Below are positions 26,527 through 35,061 of a stretch of 64,000 nucleotides of DNA, piece after piece. The notes beneath the pieces are model-generated. The model did not search any database, was not told where the DNA came from, and was given only the letters and a program-made list of their open reading frames with translations. The translations under genes were made by a program, and so were the position numbers. The DNA comes from Micromonospora chokoriensis (GTDB lineage: Bacteria; Actinomycetota; Actinomycetes; Mycobacteriales; Micromonosporaceae). Position 1 is the stretch's first letter. The number at the start of each line of letters is the position of its first letter. The stretch is from contig NZ_JOAN01000015.1 of assembly GCF_000718555.1 (NCBI RefSeq), positions 248,001 through 312,000 of the forward strand, in the 5' to 3' direction.

Positions 26527-27691
26527 CGAATGCCCCCCACTGTGCGGTCTCCGGCTCCCGGGCCGCGCCGACCGGTTGCAGCGCGCGCGGCTCGTCGGCC
26601 GACGGTTGCCAGGGGTCGCGGTGCGGCGGCGCGTCGGGACTCTCCTGGTGGTTCGCGGCCTGGGCGGCCCGACGCCGAGCCCGGCGTCGGGCGGCGATCA
26701 GCAACGCGGCGAGCCAGCTCAGTAACAGGGCGGCGACGATCCCCGACCCGGCGGTCAGCCAGCGGTCCTGGTCGAGCCGATCGATGCGCTCGACCAGTAG
26801 AGCGTCCAGCTCGGTGAGGATGACCGGCTGAAGTTGGCGGGCCGCGCGGTGCGCGTTGAGCGCGGCGGCACTCAGCTGGACCGGGTCCACCACGCCGGTG
26901 TCCTTGCCCGGTGCCGAGTACGCGGCCAGCGCCTCCACCGAGCGTTGGTAGGTGTCCAACGGGGTCAGCACGTTGGCGCCGAGGTCGGTGCTCTCCGAGC
27001 CGTCCACGGCCGAGCGCAGGTTGTCGACGAGATCGGCGGCGGGTGCCAGGGCGGCCACCCGCAGGCCGGTCAGCTCCAGCAGGCCGCGCGGTTGTTCGGC
27101 GGCTGGCCGGCGGGAGACCAGCGTGCCCAGGTCGGCGAGTCGGCCGGCGAAGACCACCGCCTCGGGCAGTTCCTGGCCGGCGCTGTCCTGGAGGAAGAAC
27201 GAGTCGGCCTCGGGATCGCGGACCAGCCCGGAGCTTTCCCGGACCTTCCGGTGCAGGGCCAGCAGCAGGTCGGAGACCTCGCCGTACGCCGTGTAGGCGG
27301 CCTCGGGGTCGGTGGCGGCACGGCCGCGCAGCGCCTCCAGCTTGGCCCGTACGCCGGCCCAGCGCTCCTGGCTGAGCAGCTCACCGCCGATGCGGGCGTC
27401 CACCGCGGCGGCCTCCTCGACCGCCCGGTTCAACGCGTCCCGGGCGACGGGGCGGCCGTTGACCGCGCTGGACTGGGCTTCGACGAGGGCGTCGGTGACC
27501 GCGGCCAGGGCGGTGAGGTACTGCACGCCGAGCCGTTCCCGGGCGGCGAGGTCCCGATCGTCGGTGGTCTGCCGCCAGCTCGACGTGACGAGCAGGCCCA
27601 ACGGTGCCAGCAGTGCTCCGATGAGCAGCAGGGGCAGCAGTCGGCCCAGCATGGATGGCCGTCGACGGGCCCGCGGCGCGGGGACTGTCAT
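26513..27691 (-). CDS. Kinase-less NIT-like sensor protein, first gene of the conservon operon
   Basis: A 392-residue membrane protein. It has one TM near residues 17-38, a ~285-residue extracytoplasmic all-helical domain resembling the NIT-type sensor part of the downstream kinase (similar helix pattern and a terminal LDQDRWL before the second TM), TM2 about 318-340, and an Arg-rich then disordered cytoplasmic tail of about 50 residues. There is no HAMP or kinase domain. The ATG at 27691 has GGAGGAG six bases upstream. Its stop lies inside the start of the sensor kinase gene (14-bp overlap), so it is presumably an accessory sensor of the conservon; function is inferred. Confidence 0.7.
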   Translation of the reverse strand: MTVPAPRARRRPSMLGRLLPLLLIGALLAPLGLLVTSSWRQTTDDRDLAARERLGVQYLTALAAVTDALVEAQSSAVNGRPVARDALNRAVEEAAAVDARIGGELLSQERWAGVRAKLEALRGRAATDPEAAYTAYGEVSDLLLALHRKVRESSGLVRDPEADSFFLQDSAGQELPEAVVFAGRLADLGTLVSRRPAAEQPRGLLELTGLRVAALAPAADLVDNLRSAVDGSESTDLGANVLTPLDTYQRSVEALAAYSAPGKDTGVVDPVQLSAAALNAHRAARQLQPVILTELDALLVERIDRLDQDRWLTAGSGIVAALLLSWLAALLIAARRRARRRAAQAANHQESPDAPPHRDPWQPSADEPRALQPVGAAREPETAQWGAFDAAR

Positions 27692-28062
27692 GTGTGTCTC
27701 CTCCGGCGTGGGGCGCGGATCGGCGCGGCGTCGGGCTAGCCGACAAGTCCCGTGCACCGGACCGGAAAACTAATCGAACCCTGACTGGTCAGACGTCGCT
27801 CGACGAGTCAGGTTCGCGTCAGTTCGAGCCATGTCACCATTTGTCCGCGTTCCCGGCACGCTCCGTGTCATCTGTGGGCGTGACATGGAGGGATCGAGGT
27901 GGATATCCGCGAAAGATCGGAATTCACGGGATCCGAAGTCAACTCACTGTGCCGCGCCGGACGGTGCGCGCTCGCACCCCACTCCGCGCCGATCGGGGCA
28001 ACCGGACGGACGTACGGCGGATCTCAGCCAACGCTCAGGCTGTGGGCCGTACCGTGTGCCGC
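27692..28062. other. Divergent intergenic region (371 bp)
   Basis: This gene-free stretch separates the conservon operon from the hydrolase-ABC operon and must hold both promoters. A small palindrome CTGAC-TG-GTCAG is at 27781-27792. I see no clear -35/-10 pair, no RNA element and no credible small gene. Confidence 0.5.
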
Positions 28063-30888
28063 ATGACATCGCCGTCGCCGGCCGCGTGGTTCCGGCGTGC
28101 CCTGCCCACCCGCCGCCGCGCGACCGCTGCCGCGGTGGTCGTCGTGCTGCTCGCCGCCGCCGTGACCTGGGCGGTGTGGCCACAGGGGTCGGGCGTCCGC
28201 ACCGAGAGCGCGATGCTCACCGTCCGCTCCGGACCGTCCGGTGACCAGCCGGTGGACCTGGACACCACCCTCTACCTGCCGGACGACGCCTCGCCCGAGC
28301 GGAAGGTGCCGGCGGTGCTGCTGGCACATGGGTTCGGCGGCACGAAGGAGTCGGTGCGCTCCGATGCCGAGGAGTTCGCCGGGCGTGGCTACGCCGTGCT
28401 GACCTGGACCGCGCGGGGCTTCGGCCGCAGCGGCGGTGAGATCCACCTGGACAACCCGGACTACGAGGTACGCGACGCTCAGCGGCTGCTGGACTGGCTG
28501 GCCGCTCGGCCGGAGGTGCGTACCGACGCGGCCGGCGACCCGAAGGTCGGTGTGGTCGGCGGCTCGTACGGCGGCGGGTTGGCGCTGCTGCTGGCCGCCC
28601 AGGACCGTCGGGTCGACGCGATCGTCCCCATGATCACTTGGAACGACCTGTCCCGCGCGTTCCTGCCGGAGAGCACCGGCGCGGCGCCGACCGAGGGCGT
28701 GTTCAAGAAGGGCTGGGCCGGCCTCTTCTTCGGCGGGGGCGGCACCGTCGGCGCGGGCACGGGCACGGGCACGGGCACGGGCACGGGCGCCGGCACGAGC
28801 GCCGGCTCTGGCTTCGGGCCCGGGGGCGCCCCGGGCGGTGCCGTCGACCCGTCCTGCGGTCGGTTCGCCGCCGACGTGTGCGCCGCGTACCTCCGGATCG
28901 CCACCACCGGGCGTGCCGATCAGGCCGCTGTGGACCTGCTGCGCCGCTCCAGCCCGGCGGGCGTGTTGGATCGGATCAAGTCACCCACCCTGCTGGTGCA
29001 GGGCGAGGCCGACACGCTCTTCCCGCTCGCCGAGGCGGACGCGAACGCGCGCGGCATCGCCGCCACCGGCACCCCGGTACGCGTCGCCTGGTTCACCGGC
29101 GGGCACGACGGCGGCACTGGCCCCCGCTCCGACTCCGACCGGGTCAAGTTCCTGACCGTCCAGTGGCTCGACCACTACGTCAAGGGCGAGGGGACGGCAC
29201 CCGGCGACGACTTCACCTGGTCGCGGATCGCCGGCTTCGACGCGCTCGACCGGGGCCTCGTGGCCACCGGCTTCCGCCGCGCCGACTACCCGGGCCTGGT
29301 GGGCAACAGCCGCCGGGAGGTGACGGTCGCGGGCCCGGCCCAGCCGATCGCGAACCCGCCGAACGGCAACCCGGCCGCCATCTCCTCGATCCCGTTCGCC
29401 GGCGGGTTCGCCTCGCTGCTGGACGGGGTGGCCGGCGACGTGCCCGGCCAGCACGCCCGGTTCGAGTCGACGCCGCTGACCGAGGCCGTGGACGTGGCCG
29501 GTGCGCCCACCGTCACCCTGCGGGCCGCGTCGCCGACCGGCACGGCGGTGCTCTTCGTCAAGCTCTACGACGTAGACCCGGATGGCGTGGCCACCCTGCC
29601 GAACGGCCTGGTCGCCCCGATCCGGCTCACCGGCCTGCCGCAGCAGGTGCAGGACGCCCGCCCGGTCACCGTGACGCTGCCCGGGATCGTCCGCCGGGTG
29701 GAGGCCGGGCACCGACTGCGGCTGGTGGTGGCCACCTCCGACCAGGCGTACACCACGCCCGCCGAGCCGACCGTCTACACGGTCGCGGCGGACGGCGCGG
29801 TCAGCCTGCCCACTGTCAGCGGCGAGCCGATCCCCACCGCGGCCACGATCTGGCGTTGGGTGCTCGCCGGCCTGCTCGCCGCCATCGCGGTCGGGCTCGT
29901 CGTGGTCGTCGCAGTGGTCCGCCGCCGACACCGTCGCCAGGACCGCTCGGTGCATCCGGAGTACGCGGACACCCCGCTGGCCGTGCGCGCGCTGCGCAAG
30001 GAGTACGCGGACGGCTTCGTCGCCGTGTCGAACGTGGACTTCGAGGTGCACCCAGGCCAGGTGGTGGGTCTACTCGGGCCGAACGGTGCCGGCAAGACCA
30101 CCACCCTGCGGGTGCTGATGGGGCTGACCCAGCCGACCGCTGGCGAGATCTACGTCTTCGGTCGTCGGCTGGTGCCCGGCTCACCGGTGCTGTCCCGGAT
30201 CGGGGCGCTGGTGGAGGGGCCGGGCTTCCTGCCGCACCTGTCGGGCTTGGACAACCTCAAGGCGTACTGGCGGGCCACCGGGCGACCGTGGGAGGACGCG
30301 CAGTTCGACGCCGCGCTGGAGATCGCCGGGCTGGGTGACTCCGTGCACCGGAGGATCAAGAACTACAGCCACGGGATGCGCCAGCGTCTCGCCATCGCCC
30401 AAGCCATGCTCGGCCTTCCCGAACTGCTGGTGTTGGACGAGCCGACCGACGGCCTCGACCCGCCGCAGATCGCCGAGATGCGCCGGGTGCTCCAGCGGTA
30501 CGCCACGGACGGCCGAGCGGTGCTGGTCTCCAGCCACCTGCTGGCCGAGGTGGAGCAGACGTGCACGCACGCGGTAGTGGTGAACAAGGGCCGGATCGTG
30601 GCGTCCGGGCCGGTGGAGGAGATCGTGGGCGAGTCGCCGAGCGTCCTCTTCGACGTCACCGACCCGGTGGCGGCGCGGGCGGTGCTGGACCGGCTGCACG
30701 GGGTCCGGGTGTTGCCGGAGAGCGACGGCCAGTTGGTGGTCGACACCAACGGCACGGCCCGCAGCGAGGTGGTGGCGGAGCTGGTGCGCGCTGGTATCGG
30801 GGTGGATCGGGTGGTGCCTCGGCGGCGCCTGGAGGACGCGTTCCTCGCCCTGGTGGGCGAGAACTCTCGGGGAAGCGGTGACCGGTAA
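28063..30888 (+). CDS. Fusion of extracytoplasmic S15/CocE-type hydrolase and ABC ATPase
   Basis: A 941-residue two-part protein. An N-terminal TM (about 14-38) is followed by an alpha/beta hydrolase of the S15/CocE/X-Pro peptidase type with nucleophile Ser168 in GGSYGGG, Asp317 (GEADTLFP) and His348 (GGHDGG). A beta-sandwich-like CocE C-terminal domain extends to ~585, TM2 covers about 598-620, and a complete BcrA-type ABC ATPase follows with Walker A GPNGAGKT (672-679), signature YSHGMRQ and Walker B LLVLDEPTDGLDP. The hydrolase would face outside and the ATPase the cytoplasm. The start at 28063 directly precedes the Arg-rich segment before TM1. TAATG overlap with the permease gene follows. 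The enzyme may process what the transporter exports. Confidence 0.85.
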   Translation: MTSPSPAAWFRRALPTRRRATAAAVVVVLLAAAVTWAVWPQGSGVRTESAMLTVRSGPSGDQPVDLDTTLYLPDDASPERKVPAVLLAHGFGGTKESVRSDAEEFAGRGYAVLTWTARGFGRSGGEIHLDNPDYEVRDAQRLLDWLAARPEVRTDAAGDPKVGVVGGSYGGGLALLLAAQDRRVDAIVPMITWNDLSRAFLPESTGAAPTEGVFKKGWAGLFFGGGGTVGAGTGTGTGTGTGAGTSAGSGFGPGGAPGGAVDPSCGRFAADVCAAYLRIATTGRADQAAVDLLRRSSPAGVLDRIKSPTLLVQGEADTLFPLAEADANARGIAATGTPVRVAWFTGGHDGGTGPRSDSDRVKFLTVQWLDHYVKGEGTAPGDDFTWSRIAGFDALDRGLVATGFRRADYPGLVGNSRREVTVAGPAQPIANPPNGNPAAISSIPFAGGFASLLDGVAGDVPGQHARFESTPLTEAVDVAGAPTVTLRAASPTGTAVLFVKLYDVDPDGVATLPNGLVAPIRLTGLPQQVQDARPVTVTLPGIVRRVEAGHRLRLVVATSDQAYTTPAEPTVYTVAADGAVSLPTVSGEPIPTAATIWRWVLAGLLAAIAVGLVVVVAVVRRRHRRQDRSVHPEYADTPLAVRALRKEYADGFVAVSNVDFEVHPGQVVGLLGPNGAGKTTTLRVLMGLTQPTAGEIYVFGRRLVPGSPVLSRIGALVEGPGFLPHLSGLDNLKAYWRATGRPWEDAQFDAALEIAGLGDSVHRRIKNYSHGMRQRLAIAQAMLGLPELLVLDEPTDGLDPPQIAEMRRVLQRYATDGRAVLVSSHLLAEVEQTCTHAVVVNKGRIVASGPVEEIVGESPSVLFDVTDPVAARAVLDRLHGVRVLPESDGQLVVDTNGTARSEVVAELVRAGIGVDRVVPRRRLEDAFLALVGENSRGSGDR
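28755..28784 (+). repeat. Hexanucleotide GGGCAC microsatellite, five copies
   Basis: Five perfect GGGCAC units encode alternating Gly-Thr in a glycine-rich insert of the hydrolase domain. Because the unit is six bases, copy-number change would alter linker length without breaking the frame. Confidence 0.9.
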
Positions 30889-31754
30889 TGGTTGTTTCTG
30901 ACGCGGGTGAGGCCCGTGGCTACCGGCCGTCGGCCACCATGCCGTTCATGGCGGAGTTCCGTCGGCAGGCGTCTCGGCGGCGCACCCAGTTGGCGCTCGG
31001 GTTCATGGTGCTGCTGCCGCTGATCATCCTGATCGCGTTCCAGTTCGATTCCGGCGGTGACGACGACAACGGCCGCAACGAGTTCGCCAGCCTGGTCGAG
31101 TTGGCCACCTCCGGCGGGCTCAACTTCACCCTCTTCTCGATCTTCGTGTCGGCGTCGTTCCTGCTGGTGGTGGTCGTCGCGCTGTTCTGCGGCGACACGG
31201 TGGCCAGCGAGGCGAGCTGGGGCAGCCTGCGGTACCTGCTGGCGATCCCGGTGCCCCGAGCGCGGCTGTTGACGGTGAAGCTGGTGGTCGCGCTCGCGTA
31301 CTCGGGATTGGCTCTGGTCCTGTTGGCCGGCACCGCGTTGCTGGCCGGCACCCTGCGCTACGGCTGGTCGCCGCTGCGCAGCACGGTCGCCGCCGAGTTG
31401 GAGCCCACCGAGGGGCTGCTCCGGTTGTTGGCCGTGCTGGGCTACCTCGCGGTCGTACTGCTGGTGGTGGCCGGCCTGGCGTTCCTGCTGTCGGTGACCA
31501 CGGACGCCGCGCTCGGCGCGGTGGGCGGTGCGGTTCTGCTCTGGATCCTGTCCAGCATCCTGGACCAGATCACCGCCCTGGGTGCGGTGCGCGACTTCCT
31601 GCCCACCCACTTCAGCACCGCCTGGCTGGGGTTGCTCTCGACTCCGGTGCAGACCGACGATGTGGTGCGCGGCTGCATCTCGGCGATCAGCTACGCGACG
31701 CTGTTCTGGGGGTTGGCGTTCTGGCGCTTCACCCGCAAGGACATCACCTCGTAG
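30888..31754 (+). CDS. ABC-2 type permease partner of the hydrolase-ABC fusion
   Basis: A 288-residue membrane protein with about six membrane segments and an N-terminal cytoplasmic part. A first TM (about 40-58) is followed by a short acidic loop (SGGDDDNGRN) and further segments in the C-terminal two thirds; conserved CGDTVASEASWGSLRYLLA is typical of ABC-2 permeases. The ATG shares one base with the fusion gene stop (TAATG), so both are made together. It is the only permease nearby and should form the channel driven by the fused ATPase, probably as a homodimer. Confidence 0.88.
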   Translation: MVVSDAGEARGYRPSATMPFMAEFRRQASRRRTQLALGFMVLLPLIILIAFQFDSGGDDDNGRNEFASLVELATSGGLNFTLFSIFVSASFLLVVVVALFCGDTVASEASWGSLRYLLAIPVPRARLLTVKLVVALAYSGLALVLLAGTALLAGTLRYGWSPLRSTVAAELEPTEGLLRLLAVLGYLAVVLLVVAGLAFLLSVTTDAALGAVGGAVLLWILSSILDQITALGAVRDFLPTHFSTAWLGLLSTPVQTDDVVRGCISAISYATLFWGLAFWRFTRKDITS

Positions 31755-31763
31755 CGGGTCGGC

Positions 31764-32444
31764 TCACAGCCGGCTGTCGGGTGGGCTCACCGATGACGGC
31801 ACCGCGCTCGGCGCCGGGGGCGGGGCCGGCCTGGTCGGCACCGGCGTGGACGGGTCGGCCTTCTTCCAGGCGCTGACGCCGATCCGGCCGGTGTTGCCCA
31901 GGTCGATCGGCCCGTCCGGGTCGACCTCTTCGGCCGGCTGCCCGGCGGCGGGTGCCACCGTCAGGAACTCGCCGTTGGTGGCCACCACTGTCGAGTCGGT
32001 GACCAGGTTGCGCCAGAGCACCACGGCGGTGGCCCGCTCTCCGGCGGAGAGGGTGACCTGCCGGGGTGGTTGGTCGAAGCCGGAGGTGATCTCCTTGGCG
32101 CCGTTGACCACCCGCAGCATGATCGGCTCGCGCTCCTCGTCGAAGACGTGCAGCACGGGGTACCCGTTGAGCTGGTAGGGGTGGTCGCCGCAGTTGACCA
32201 GCTCGATGCCGAGGGCGCGCAGGCCCATCGCGGCGTCCCCGCCGGTCGACCGGATCCGAACGCCGGACGTCGGGCACTCGGCCAGCGGCTCGGTGCTCGG
32301 CGACGGGCTCGGCGCGGTCGGCGGCCGGCCCGGAGGGTCCCCGCCCTGGCCCCGGTGGTCGCCGGAGGTGCAGCCCCCGAGCGTGAGAGCCATCGCGAAC
32401 GCCGCGCTGATGCGCCGCAGTGCTGCCGGGTCGCGGGAGATCAT
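31764..32444 (-). CDS. DUF4232 lipoprotein
   Basis: A 226-residue secreted lipoprotein. The signal sequence ends in a lipobox LGGC, followed by a Pro/Ser-rich linker and a DUF4232 domain (about 60-190: GLRALGIELVNCGDHPYQLNGYPVL and AVVLWRNLV), a beta-sandwich of unknown function common in actinomycetes. The ATG at 32444 is chosen because MISRDPAALRRI gives a standard n-region; an ATG six codons upstream is possible. It converges with the ABC permease, with 9 bp between stops. Confidence 0.85.
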   Translation of the reverse strand: MISRDPAALRRISAAFAMALTLGGCTSGDHRGQGGDPPGRPPTAPSPSPSTEPLAECPTSGVRIRSTGGDAAMGLRALGIELVNCGDHPYQLNGYPVLHVFDEEREPIMLRVVNGAKEITSGFDQPPRQVTLSAGERATAVVLWRNLVTDSTVVATNGEFLTVAPAAGQPAEEVDPDGPIDLGNTGRIGVSAWKKADPSTPVPTRPAPPPAPSAVPSSVSPPDSRL

Positions 32445-32937
32445 TCGTTGATCCTCGCCCACAGCGGCATTACACCGTCGCCTGGCCCCGGCCCTCGCCA
32501 GCTCCTACTGCACTGCCAGGTGGACTGATGCAGCTGGCTGTTCGTCAACCCGGATCGCCTCGTCGATCATGGAGTTGTGGTGGTTGACAAAGCGCCCTCA
32601 AGATGAGCAAACCAGGCACCAAAACTCCTTGATCGACAGGGTTGGGATGTCCCTGCTCGGCGATCTTGCACTTTCTGTTTCGGCGCAAGGGGCATCTCAC
32701 CCCGTACTGACGCAAGTTCAAGCCGCACTCTCGGCGGATCGGCCACCAGGACTCGGCGTCTTCGTCGCAGGCTGACGACGCTGCCTGCCCCATGTCCGGG
32801 CCGGTAAATGGGCTGTGGGTGTCCCCGTTCACACCGCTTTCAGGAGGGATTTTCCCACCAGCAAGGAACTTATGATTTTCGATGGCTTCGTACCGCACGA
32901 TGGACGGGATTCATCCACTCTCTTCAATGGAGGTGCC
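32445..32937. other. Gene-poor intergenic region (493 bp)
   Basis: It lies between the DUF4232 gene and doxX-like gene. It contains the long inverted repeat described separately, a GATCTTGCACTTTCTG segment at about 32658-32674 reminiscent of Micromonospora intergenic repeats, and several short hairpins. I see no credible protein gene; short open frames lack ribosome sites and family likeness. Confidence 0.6.
32562..32637. repeat. Inverted repeat, 15-bp arms
   Basis: GTCGATCATGGAGTT (32562-32576) and AACTCCTTGATCGAC (32623-32637) pair with one mismatch around a 46-nt interior. The element resembles dispersed intergenic palindromes of Micromonospora genomes, from memory only; copy number was not checked. 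Confidence 0.7.
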
Positions 32938-33399
32938 ATGAACGTCTCTCGGCTCGGCGGGCCGACCCTGTCCCTGTTCCGCATCGTGATCGGTCTGCTG
33001 TTCACGGTGCACGGCCTGTCCTCGGTATTCGGGTTGTTCGGCGGCAACCCGATGACTGGCAAGGCGGTACCGCTCGGCGTCTGGCCGGGCTGGTGGGCCG
33101 CACTGATCCAGCTGGTCTGCGGCGTACTGGTGCTGGTCGGGCTCTTCACCCGGCCCGCCGCGCTCCTCGCCTCCGGCTCGATGGCGTACGCCTACTTCGT
33201 GGTGCACCAGCCTGACGGTCTGCTGCCGCTGCACAACGGTGGCGAGCTGGCAGCGCTCTTCTGCTGGTCGTTCCTGCTGGTCGCGGTGCTTGGCCCGGGC
33301 GTCTGGGCGCTCGACACGCTGCTCGCCCGGCATCGCGCCGACGCCCCCTCGGAGTCGGCTTCGGCTTCGGCGGCCGAACCCGACTCGGTATCCGTCTGA
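32938..33399 (+). CDS. DoxX-family membrane protein
   Basis: A 153-residue protein with four membrane segments and the DoxX start LSLFRIVIGLLFTVHGLSSVFG, plus GLFTRPAALLASGSMAYAYF. DoxX proteins are small membrane subunits; in Mycobacterium one works with a superoxide dismutase and thiosulfate sulfurtransferase against oxidative stress, but no such partners lie here. The ATG at 32938 has a GGAGG site seven bases upstream; an earlier in-frame start has none. The C-terminal tail is Ser/Ala-rich. Confidence 0.88.
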   Translation: MNVSRLGGPTLSLFRIVIGLLFTVHGLSSVFGLFGGNPMTGKAVPLGVWPGWWAALIQLVCGVLVLVGLFTRPAALLASGSMAYAYFVVHQPDGLLPLHNGGELAALFCWSFLLVAVLGPGVWALDTLLARHRADAPSESASASAAEPDSVSV

Positions 33400-33417
33400 C
33401 CGCACCCGCGCCGCGCG

Positions 33418-33449
33418 TCGCCGGAGCCTCAACGAGGCGGCTCCGGCGA
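33418..33449. terminator. Bidirectional hairpin between doxX-like and arsR-like genes
   Basis: Perfect 11-bp arms (TCGCCGGAGCC at 33418-33428, complement at 33439-33449) with a 10-nt loop, located in the 89 bp between convergent genes. It has no T-run. Confidence 0.65.
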
Positions 33450-33488
33450 TGCGCCCGGTCCGGCGACCGGCAGGCCGGTGCAGCGGTA

Positions 33489-33794
33489 TCAGGCCGGCGG
33501 GCGTTGAGTGAGGACCGCGTCCAGTAGGCCGGGGTAGAGCTCGTTCAGCTCGTCGCGGCGCAGCCGGACCAGCCGGCTCGTGCCGGCGGCCCGGGTCCGG
33601 GTCAGGCCCGCCTCGCGCAGCACCTTGAGGTGGTGGCTGCGGGTCGCCTTGGAGATGCCGAAGTCGAAGCTGCCACAGGCCGACTCGCCACCCTCGGCGA
33701 GCGCCCGGACGATCTGTAGCCGCACGTCGTCGGCGAGTGCGGCCAACACGCTGGTGACCGGTACGGCGGCCAAGTCGGGTTCGTGCGGCTCCAT
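33489..33794 (-). CDS. ArsR/SmtB-family transcriptional repressor
   Basis: A 101-residue winged-helix regulator. The core ALADDVRLQIVRALAEGGESACGSFDFGISKATRSHHLKVLREAGL holds the recognition helix (KATRSHHLKVLREAG). A single Cys follows the second helix; no clear multi-Cys metal site is visible, so the inducer may not be a metal. The ATG at 33794 lies after the operator; a TTG nine codons upstream sits inside the palindrome and is unlikely. It is divergent from the EamA exporter, which it probably represses along with itself. Confidence 0.88.
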   Translation of the reverse strand: MEPHEPDLAAVPVTSVLAALADDVRLQIVRALAEGGESACGSFDFGISKATRSHHLKVLREAGLTRTRAAGTSRLVRLRRDELNELYPGLLDAVLTQRPPA

Positions 33795-33810
33795 GTGACC
33801 ACTGTAACCC

Positions 33811-33872
33811 TTGTTCGACAATAATCGAACAACGACCTATGGTCGGTGTCGTTGGTTCGACGATACTCGAAC
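33811..33872. promoter_or_regulatory. Two TTCGA-N6-TCGAA operators between arsR-like and eamA-like genes
   Basis: A perfect 8-bp inverted repeat TTGTTCGA-N6-TCGAACAA spans 33811-33832, and a second, GTTCGA-N6-TCGAAC, spans 33855-33872. They share spacing and core and are centred 42 bp apart (four helical turns) in the divergent promoter. This is the expected layout of an ArsR-type operator. Confidence 0.8.
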
Positions 33873-33884
33873 ATTGGAGTTGCG

Positions 33885-34847
33885 ATGCGATCCCGCGCCG
33901 CCGCGTACCCACTGCTTGCCGTGCTCGGTTGGGGCGCGATGTTCCCGATCCTGGCCAGCGCACTGAACCGGGTCGACCCGCTCAACCTGACCACCGCGCG
34001 CTACCTGCTGGCCGCCGTCGTCCTGGTCGCCATCCTGCTGCTCCGCGAGGGTGCCGGCGCGCTGCGCCACGGCGGCCGGGCGGTGGAGGTGGTGGTGCTC
34101 GGCGTCGTCGGCTTCGCGGGCTTCAACCTGCTCACCAACCTGGCGCTCGAACACGCTGCCCCACAGCAGATCTCCCTCTTCGTGGCCACCACGCCGGTGA
34201 TCACCCAACTTGTCCGCTGGGCTCGGGACGGCGTACGCCCGAAGCCGCTCCTGCTGGCCCTCTCCCTGGTGGCGCTCCTCGGTGTCGGCCTGGTGATCAC
34301 GCGCGGGAGCCTGGCCGGGCTCGGTCAGTTCGGCCTGGGTGGGCTGATGATGATCGGCGCGGTGCTGGGCTGGGGCATCTACACCCACGGTGCCAGCCGG
34401 TTCGGCGAGTGGTCGCCGCTGCGCTTCACCACTCTGACCGCGCTCGCCGGCACGGCCGCCATGCTCGCTCTGAGCATCGGCGCCGACGCCGTCGGCTGGC
34501 AGCACGCGCCGGCCGCCGCCGACCTCGTGGCGATCACCCCGCAATTGGCGTACGCCGTGGTGGTGGGCGCCGTGATCGCGGTCCTGGCCTGGAACACCGG
34601 CGTGCAGCGACTCGGTGCCGCCAACGCCGCGCTGTTCATGAACCTGGTCCCGGTGACCACCTTCGCGGTGCAGATCGTCCGTGGCTACCGCCCGGAGCCC
34701 GTCGAGCTGGTCGGGGCCGCCATCACGATCGCTGCCCTGATCGCCGCGAACCTCGCCGCCCGGCCCCGGGTCACGTCGCTGCCCCGGCCAACCGCGGTCA
34801 CGGACTCGATCGCGGTGACCGACCCGGTGGCCGTGAGCGCTCGCTGA
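33885..34847 (+). CDS. EamA-family (DMT) transporter
   Basis: A 320-residue protein with ten membrane segments forming two EamA repeats (about 5-130 and 145-285), e.g. YPLLAVLGWGAMFPI and the LGAANAALFMNLVPVTTFAV end of the second repeat. It would export a metabolite or toxic compound, controlled by the divergent ArsR protein. The ATG at 33885 has a GGAG site; a start 13 codons earlier lies within the operator. The C-terminal ~35 residues are hydrophilic. Confidence 0.88.
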   Translation: MRSRAAAYPLLAVLGWGAMFPILASALNRVDPLNLTTARYLLAAVVLVAILLLREGAGALRHGGRAVEVVVLGVVGFAGFNLLTNLALEHAAPQQISLFVATTPVITQLVRWARDGVRPKPLLLALSLVALLGVGLVITRGSLAGLGQFGLGGLMMIGAVLGWGIYTHGASRFGEWSPLRFTTLTALAGTAAMLALSIGADAVGWQHAPAAADLVAITPQLAYAVVVGAVIAVLAWNTGVQRLGAANAALFMNLVPVTTFAVQIVRGYRPEPVELVGAAITIAALIAANLAARPRVTSLPRPTAVTDSIAVTDPVAVSAR

Positions 34848-34914
34848 CCCACTACCTGGGATCAGCGGTGGCAGCGGTCGACAGCGTTGTCCTAGACTCG
34901 ACGGCACAACTGAA

Positions 34915-35053
34915 TACCTCATCCAGAGGGGCTGAGGGATACGGCCCGACGACGCCCCGGCAACCACCCTGCGCGCTCACCGCTGAGCGACCCGCGGGGC
35001 AGGTGCCAATTCCGTCCCCGCCGCACCGTGCGATGCGGGGAAAGATGAGAGGA
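34915..35053 (+). ncRNA. SAM-I (S-box) riboswitch
   Basis: The leader of the threonine synthase gene matches the S-box consensus: P1 CTCATC/GATGAG (34918-34923 with 35044-35049), GAGGGAT, GGCCCGACGACGCC, CGGCAACC, then GGTGCCAATTCC and GGGGAAAGATGAGAG. The 3' strand of P1 (GATGAGAGGA) contains the ribosome site of the gene, nine bases before its ATG. SAM binding would hide the ribosome site, so control is probably translational. A TAGACT at 34893-34898 could be the promoter -10. Confidence 0.92.
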
Positions 35054-35061
35054 CTCTCGAC

